This document shows, in pieces, positions 24,562 to 29,521 of a DNA stretch of 29,521 nucleotides; the stretch's first letter is position 1, and each line of letters starts with the position of its first letter. Source of the stretch: Rodentolepis nana (Eukaryota; Platyhelminthes; Cestoda; Cyclophyllidea; Hymenolepididae); contig UZAE01000230.1 of assembly GCA_900617975.1 (NCBI GenBank), positions 1 to 29,521 on the forward strand, read 5' to 3'. The position numbers and the translations under genes are program-made. The notes under the pieces were generated by a model. It saw only the letters and a program-made list of their open reading frames with translations, was not told the DNA's origin and searched no databases.

Positions 24562-27500
24562 ATGTGTGTGTGTGTGTGTGCGTGTGTGCGTGCGTGGGCG
24601 CATAATGAATTGGAATACATTCAACTTTTCAATATGAATTTTAAATGAGGACCCAAACTGAGAGTTCAAGTTGGCTTTTACAAACGCGTCCTACAAAATC
24701 CTCCTCTTATCTGCGGCTCAATCTTTCCGCTTCTGCCTCACCATTTTTGCAACGAGAAAACATCATTTCCTTTTATAATGGTTTCCGAATTGAATTTTAA
24801 ATCTAATTGGACTTTTAATTCTAAAACTCATATAAATGCAAATATATTAACTTTAGTGCTATGAATTAAACAAATCTAGTTTAATTTTTGGAGGGAATTA
24901 ATTTATTATTTTTGAAACATTGGCTTAATATAAAATTGACCAGAAAATTTTGAATCCCCTCCAATTGGAACTGAATTGAACTCAAGTTTCAGGATCGAAT
25001 TTTAAACAAATAAAAATTGAAGCTATCCTCATAAGAAAGTAATTTTTTTAATTAGGAAATATCTTTCTATCTTTCTGAATTCCGTAGTGTAGACCGTTCA
25101 AAATGAAAGGTTTAAATGAATTGATCTCAAAAGACCTTCCAATGTTCTAATTTCCACTCATCTATTTTGCCTTTGACCTCCAATGTTTCATTACTTCTTC
25201 ACATGTTTTTGTGGTATCAATCTGCATTAAATTGTTGCTTTCAAATCTGAAAAATGCTGACCGATTATTTACATTAGTTAAATTTAGTACAAAATATTCA
25301 TAAAGGGGCATTTTATGATGGAGAGTGATTGCTTTTTTATTTGGTGAATCTCTTACATCTTACAGAACTTAAACCCCGTATAAAATTGATTTTAAATAAC
25401 TTTCAAGTTTCCTATTGTCAGAAATATTTCAGCTGAGAGAGCTATTATATTAGTCCTATTTTAAGTAATAGTTTAACAAATATTTAAAGATTCATTGCAA
25501 ATCAATTAAAAAATGTATGAATCACGGCACAAACCTACAGAAATGGATGGCATAGTGGAACGTCAAATTGTGCCGATATATGTATCTGTGGAGTACACAA
25601 TGCTAGTACAATAAAACCTCTCCCCTGAACGTACTGGAGGTTGTGTTCATGAAGAGGGCTTCTCAACTAGTCAGCTATTAATGTTAAATATATTCAATTG
25701 CTAATCATATTCGATTATGGTCATAAGATAGAATAAAAGATATACATGCTGTATACCTGCTTCTTCTATAGCTTAACTCATTTCTGAAGCCTATCTACAT
25801 CAGGATATTTTCCCATAGTGATTACTTAGAATAGGTCAAGGCTCATTCTTGTAGCTATCAGATAGGTTACTTTGACTTACAAATCAAGATATTTTAGAAA
25901 TAGGCATTAATTCGCAAAGCTAGATGGTCATGATTTTGAATGATTGTTTATTATGATGAAAACACTTATTAAGAGCATTGACTGCATCAACATCTTTTTT
26001 ATCAATTTTATTTGTTCATGAGTGACTAATGCTATTGACAAATTTTAAGTTCAGATAATTTCATATTATATTATAACTTACAAGCCTGCTTAATTATAAA
26101 TCCTCAATTTTCAGTTTTAATTTGATGAAGACACCACAGCACTTAAAATAGTTGGCTTCCGGAGGCGTGACAAATTTCGTCTGAAAAGCCGCAACACAAG
26201 CCACTCCAGCATTCCCTCGTAAACATGCGTTAATGGTAGGAATGATGCCATCTAAAAGTTTTACCCCTTGTCTCACTGGCTAAAATGCTATCAAAATCGT
26301 TTTGAGAGAGCTTTAAACCACGCTTTTATACATGTAGCAACTAAATTTCGAAATTTGATCCAAGTAACATTGGATCATAGCGAAAAGGGCAGTACGTCAA
26401 TCGGGTGAATTGCAACTAAATAATGCATCTTGGACTTCATAATTATTGGTATTATCGACTTTTAATTACGCTTTATTAACTTTTTTACCGCTTCGTAATC
26501 GGTTGTTTTTGTATGATTAAGATGTTAACATTTGCGGTCCCATCTAGAACAGTAACGATAGAAACAAGGAAACAAAAATAAGTTTTCGTTAGTTTATGGC
26601 TCTACTTCAAAGAGATAATTTAATTGACATCTTAGAAAACCCACGACAGTTTGTTCCCAGAGGACTACATTTGCCAGGCGTCATCTGATTTATTGAGTTT
26701 TTTGGGTATTCTCCTATTAACTTCAAGAAACCAATCCTATGATTTTTTGATGAAGGACAATTAATAAAGAAAATATTTTAATTAAAAAAATTAGATTTTT
26801 GGATCTTTTTGAGTTAATTTGAACTAATTAATGCCCACTTCATGAAAGCATTACAAGTATGGTCTGGACATTCATTCGATGAGCCCTAGAAACAAAGCTA
26901 TAGCCAAATAGTGTGAATAGGGCGTTTGAACATCTCTGCTATGGTAAGTAAAAGTAACCCAGGAGTTTGAATTCTGCAACATATACCCTCAGTGCGTAAG
27001 AGAGGATAAACTCAATTAAAGGTTACTTTGCAAGAACAATGGGAGATAATTGTGCACTAATACACCCGTAGTTTCGTGATCGCGTATTCCACATAATTTG
27101 TTTGATCTGAAATTATGTGAGCCTAAAGAAGAAGTCTTTACACCTTAACTTTACCTTAACTGGCAGCAAAATTGACTTCAATCTTCTGAAGCAGCAAAAT
27201 TTTGTGAGCCTGGCTCAATTATTTTTACCTAATCGAAGGTAAATAGTTGAATAATTTCAAAATAAATAGTGAACGTGGCACAGTTTTAATCCATTTCTCT
27301 TACAATACAGCTTTTGATAGTATTCATGCCAGGATAGATAGTAATTAAAAATCGCCTTTCATAATAACGTATATTGAAAATAAAAACAATCTTGCCGCAA
27401 GTAGTTAACACTTTTGAGCTGAACTAACCCACCTCAGTAAAAGGATATTACCGACAATTTCATTTTACGCAGGAAAAGTAGCTTGATTCTTCTCCTTCTT

Positions 27501-29521
27501 TTATTTGCAGGATGAGCTCTTTAGAACTGCTAATATTCCATCATTTTAAATAGAATTTTAGGAGCAATTCAACCTTGTCCACAAAAAGTCAAATTTAATT
27601 TAGAGAAAATAAATATTTATGGGCTTTGGTAGAATTAAATTGAGTAAACCGAATTAATTCCAACAAAATTTAATTAAATATTAATCAAGTGATGGAAGCC
27701 AGTTTTTTTGTAATCCTAATTTTTAGCTGTAATTCAATTTCACTCTTGCCTGCGGATTGTTAAATTATTCAAAATGTGCATCCTTCCCTCCCTTCCCCCC
27801 CCCCTCCCCCCCCCCCCCCCTAAAATTAATCCCATTTGCCTTCTTATTCTAAATTGATAAAAACAGGAAACCCATCCCTCTATCTTAGCCGAAATCTTAC
27901 TTATGTGATTTTGGAATAAGTCCTCTGGAAATGGATGGGAAATCGGTTCAGTAGTTATGTTCTAATCCAGACTACTTCAACAGTTTGAAGCGCTCATTTG
28001 AAGATGGCAAATATCTCTGACCCCAGAGGCAGCTTTATCGTTTCCCCAAGCATTGTTTACAGGTTAATACCTCTAGAACCTAGAAGCAAAGTGATTTGTA
28101 TATTTTTGATGGAAAAAAAAGCTGTTTGATTTAAATTAGTCATAAGACTAACCCCAAAACCCACGTTTCATTACTCTATATAAATGAAAGTAAATAGTAG
28201 CATATCTCGGAACCGGCAAGTAAACATGCCTTCAAACTTAAAAACAGCGTCAAATAGGGTTTATGTGATTCACCTTGAGTGACTTCTAATTGGCTCGCTT
28301 ATGGAAAAGATGCACTTCTCAACTTTAATGCCTCTTGAGGATTACGGAAAGCGAATGGCCTAAGAAGATATGAGTAAACGGCCACTTTAATCAGATGGTC
28401 AGTTAACTCTGAGCGTGGTGCCCAACTTTCGAAATTTACTGTCGGGTCTTACATTGCCAACTAATGAAAGTAGGCAGAATACGAACCTTCCCATCCCTTG
28501 TTTGTCCAACATTTACACCAGGAAGAACTCCTCCCTTCTACTTTAACAACAGCCGAAACAGATGCAATCTCTTGAATAAAATGCTTAAATCCATCTTAAT
28601 GTTCATGATTTGTGCTAATTCACTTAATAATAACATTTATTTATTTATATCAAATGGCAGGCGTTTTGATGGTTATCATTAACCCTTTAGTTGACTTCAG
28701 GCTTCACAGAGGGGAAGGAACATCGAATTGAAAAAGTCGAGAGGAGGGAAACAGAAGAGTGTTTCAAAGACGAAGATTGAAAATTTAGAAAATTTGTAAT
28801 GTAGTACTGTGGAAGTGGTCGATTATGACATAAAGTGGGGTCAGAGGTCAAATGCCGGTTAATAGACTTTTTTGCTGTATGAGAATACGTTGCCCAGGGT
28901 GCACCACGTGGAGGTAAGTCTATCGCACACCCCCACTTAATAATAGTTGAAACGAATATAAAATACTCAAAGAAACCTTTGACTTACGGATTGCTGCGGT
29001 CGTTGGCCCTCTTTGACAATGAATTCGTAATTGCTCCGATCGAATTCAGGAATACAGTCATTTACATCTTCAATCATAATAATCACACTGGCTGAAGCTG
29101 TATGCACAACGCTGCAGCTCTCATGATTCTCACTTTGATTCATCCCACCGGCGGCACAATCCGTTGCAATCACAGTAAAGTTGATTGACTCCATTTTCTC
29201 TCTGTCAAAAGCTGTCGCGCTGTATATTTGACCCGATATTGGATCTAATTTAATCAAATCTCCCAGGTCTACATCACTTTTAATACCATAACGAATTGCT
29301 GCGTTGAGGCCAATATCAGAATCAGTAGCCTGTACTTTATCAATCAGTGTATTAAAGGGAAGATTTTCTGCTATCTTTGACTGATATAGCCCTTGAGTAA
29401 AAACTGGAGGCGAGTCATTCAAATCTTCAAGATGAATTACAACATGAACACCTCGAGAGAGAACAGGCTGGCCGGAATCATGGCAAGCAATTGAAACGGT
29501 ATGCGCACTCTTAGTTTCTCT
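11070..29521 (-). CDS. Protocadherin-like adhesion receptor, 3' part of gene (three exons, 5' end outside window)
   Basis: Joining 29521..28988, 21399..20289 and 11737..11070 on the minus strand gives one open frame of 770 residues plus stop. All four intron borders are GT/AG and the phases agree (0 at the first junction, 1 at the second). Order of parts (residues of this fragment): end of a cadherin repeat 1-39, cadherin repeat ~40-157, repeat ~158-281, degenerate membrane-proximal repeat ~282-410, linker, transmembrane helix ~446-470, cytoplasmic tail ~471-770. Calcium-site motifs seen are DxD, DRE, A(T/S)D and DxND. Cadherin repeats bind Ca2+ and mediate cell-cell adhesion; this is family knowledge. 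The lack of laminin-G/EGF modules before the membrane and of a classical catenin-binding tail suggests a protocadherin rather than a classical or Fat-type cadherin. The number of upstream repeats is unknown. Confidence 0.9.
16755..16961 (-). pseudogene. Possible decayed Tc1/mariner-like transposase fragment
   Basis: The minus-strand frame contains SDGKSFDAAQRMLVRAK and then a stretch ending in FPKSRHNTVSWVPS. This resembles the block around the first catalytic Asp of IS630/Tc1/mariner transposases (SDEK-F, a variable stretch, then SVMVWG and a F-P segment). Glu of SDEK has become Gly and the MVWG part has become MCCGVMG, so the piece would be inactive. It is short and without visible terminal repeats. 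The match is by eye and weak; chance is possible. It lies inside a protocadherin intron. Confidence 0.28.
17276..17293. repeat. Homopolymer run of 18 G
   Basis: Eighteen consecutive G after an ATATAT stretch. It lies inside an intron. Confidence 0.95.
17464..17640 (+). pseudogene. Possible transposase N-terminal (helix-turn-helix) relic
   Basis: The plus strand reads CKLLKVSQIYAGFKPSKR, a stop, then LVDDERQCVS, and after a shift KNRLMSARDIG, a stop, EFHRKLRR. The order resembles mariner/Tc1 N-termini (helix-turn-helix, then a D-D/E-R-x-G-R-P linker, then N-R-x-x-S-x-R-x-I-A). Stops and shifts show it is not coding now. It is on the opposite strand to the fragment at 16755..16961, so the two are not one intact element; an inversion or two separate insertions would be needed. 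Confidence 0.2.
20289..21399 (-). CDS. Protocadherin exon B: last cadherin repeats, transmembrane helix, start of cytoplasmic tail
   Basis: The exon follows an acceptor ending in ATTTTAG (21401..21400) and gives residues 179-548, ending with one extra base before a GTAAGA donor at 20288..20283. Its first residues, IGSVHATDNDAD, complete the repeat begun in exon A, which directly supports the join. That repeat has DND, DRE (242-244), VASD and DVNDHSP (275-281). The following repeat has DADSGLNG and KASD but lacks a DRE and ends in DVIQN rather than DxND, as is common next to the membrane. A glycine/asparagine-rich linker leads to a hydrophobic helix at ~446-470, followed by basic residues (RCRQPR), which sets the inside/outside orientation. 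Reading through the donor would add about 15 residues and stop at 20239..20241. Confidence 0.93.
23102..23112 (+). promoter_or_regulatory. TATA-box-like motif inside a protocadherin intron
   Basis: TATATAAAAGG on the plus strand follows about 300 bases that are visibly less AT-rich and contain CACTCACT and CTG/CTA repeats. The motif matches a strong TATA box. No open frame or known RNA follows within a few hundred bases; a possible donor (AG|GTAATA) occurs near 23217. In AT-rich DNA such motifs also arise by chance. Confidence 0.22.
24526..24597. repeat. (TA)n(TG)n microsatellite
   Basis: About ten TA units pass directly into a long TG/CG-interrupted run. Alternating purine-pyrimidine tracts of this kind are length-variable and can form Z-DNA. 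The open frames on both strands here are products of the repeat. Confidence 0.95.
25609..25660. repeat. Possible Tigger/pogo-type terminal repeat fragment
   Basis: CAATAAAACCTCTCCCCTGAAC directly after a TA, followed by TGTTCATGAAGAGG, resembles the ends of TcMar-Tigger elements (CAGTAAAACCTCT and a sub-terminal reversed match; these elements insert at TA). No matching inverted end was found in the window, so at most a solo end or truncated element is present. Confidence 0.25.
27781..27820. repeat. Pyrimidine (mostly C) tract
   Basis: Forty bases of C with a few T, including runs of ten and fifteen C, in an otherwise AT-rich intron. Length may be uncertain in the assembly. Confidence 0.9.
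28621..28945 (-). mobile_element. SINE-like retroposon, copy 2, with 12-bp target-site duplication
   Basis: The element (28633..28933, 301 bp) is flanked by perfect copies of CACTTAATAATA at 28621..28632 and 28934..28945. It matches the copy at 2746..3066 along its whole length with scattered changes and small gaps. The low-coordinate end is a (TTTA)n run, which on the minus strand reads as a TAAA-type 3' tail, so the element is oriented minus, in the sense of the host gene. It has no open frame of note, so it must have been moved by other machinery. It lies in the protocadherin intron, about 40 bases from the exon A donor. The family is not recognised; no clear tRNA-type B box was found. Confidence 0.8.
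28988..29521 (-). CDS. Protocadherin exon A: cadherin repeats (partial at window edge)
   Basis: The open frame runs from the window edge to a GTAAGT donor at 28987..28982 and gives 178 residues, phase 0 at the end. Residues 1-39 are the last strand of one repeat, ending in the linker motif DLNDSPP. Residues ~40-157 are a full repeat with AEN, the DSD motif, LDPISG, DRE, IATD and the closing DVND. The next repeat starts at YEFIVKEG and continues in exon B. This repeat has a Cys-containing insert with the potential N-glycosylation site NQS. The start of this exon lies beyond the window, so the frame at the edge is inferred from the protein match. A retroposon sits about 40 bases past the donor inside the following intron. 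Confidence 0.93.

Larger units (their letters stand above)
21400..28987 (-). other. Protocadherin intron between exons A and B (about 7.6 kb)
   Basis: The intron starts with GTAAGT and ends with ATTTTAG. No coding exon was found in it. Features inside: a SINE-like insertion with target-site duplication (28621..28945), a long pyrimidine tract (27781..27820), a possible Tigger-type terminal repeat (25609..25660), a (TA)n(TG)n microsatellite (24526..24597), and a less AT-rich block with a TATA-like motif (about 22800..23150). Minor open frames such as 26094..26276 minus and 28464..28682 plus show no known domain. Confidence 0.75.

Noticed and set aside
24402..24669. Open frames rich in His/Thr or Val/Cys
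   Set aside because: They are created by the (TA)n(TG)n microsatellite.
26094..26276. Minus-strand frame of 60 codons with Cys and Gly
   Set aside because: I considered it as an extra protocadherin exon, but exons A and B already join within one cadherin repeat, leaving no room for it, and no cadherin motif is present.

Overview
This is a eukaryotic, AT-rich (roughly two-thirds A+T) window with spliced genes, large introns and GT-AG splice sites. Both genes I can support lie on the minus strand. A flatworm, perhaps a tapeworm, is the best guess: one intron appears to be only 36 nt long (tapeworms are known, as I recall it, for a class of introns of about this size), the other introns range from about 80 nt to over 8 kb, and a 3' splice site sits 10 bases before the start codon of one gene, as expected for spliced-leader addition. 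The phylum call is inference; nothing here proves it.

Layout from right to left, the direction of transcription. (1) 29521..11070: the 3' half of a protocadherin gene that begins outside the window. Three coding exons (29521..28988, 21399..20289, 11737..11070) join in frame across introns of about 7.6 and 8.6 kb. They encode 770 residues: the end of one cadherin repeat, two well-formed repeats, one degenerate membrane-proximal repeat, a transmembrane helix and a cytoplasmic tail of about 300 residues with a Q/S-rich segment. (2) 11069..7017: about 4 kb between genes with no supported coding sequence. (3) 7016..4898: a complete five-exon gene for a glycolipid transfer protein (GLTP fold, 200 residues) that keeps every residue known to bind the lipid headgroup in human GLTP. 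(4) 4897..1: no supported gene.

Mobile DNA: two copies, at opposite ends of the window, of an approximately 300-bp SINE-like retroposon, each with its own target-site duplication, a (TTTA)n/(TAAA)n tail and a conserved 8-bp stem. This is the clearest structure not explained by genes, and I do not recognise the family. Weaker traces are decayed Tc1/mariner-like transposase fragments near 16.8-17.6 kb and a possible Tigger/pogo terminal repeat near 25.6 kb, all inside protocadherin introns. Several C or G homopolymer tracts of 10 or more bases and one (TA)n(TG)n microsatellite also occur.

No functional link between the two genes is evident: one is an adhesion receptor at the cell surface, the other a cytosolic lipid carrier. 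No CRISPR array, operon, rRNA or convincing tRNA was seen.
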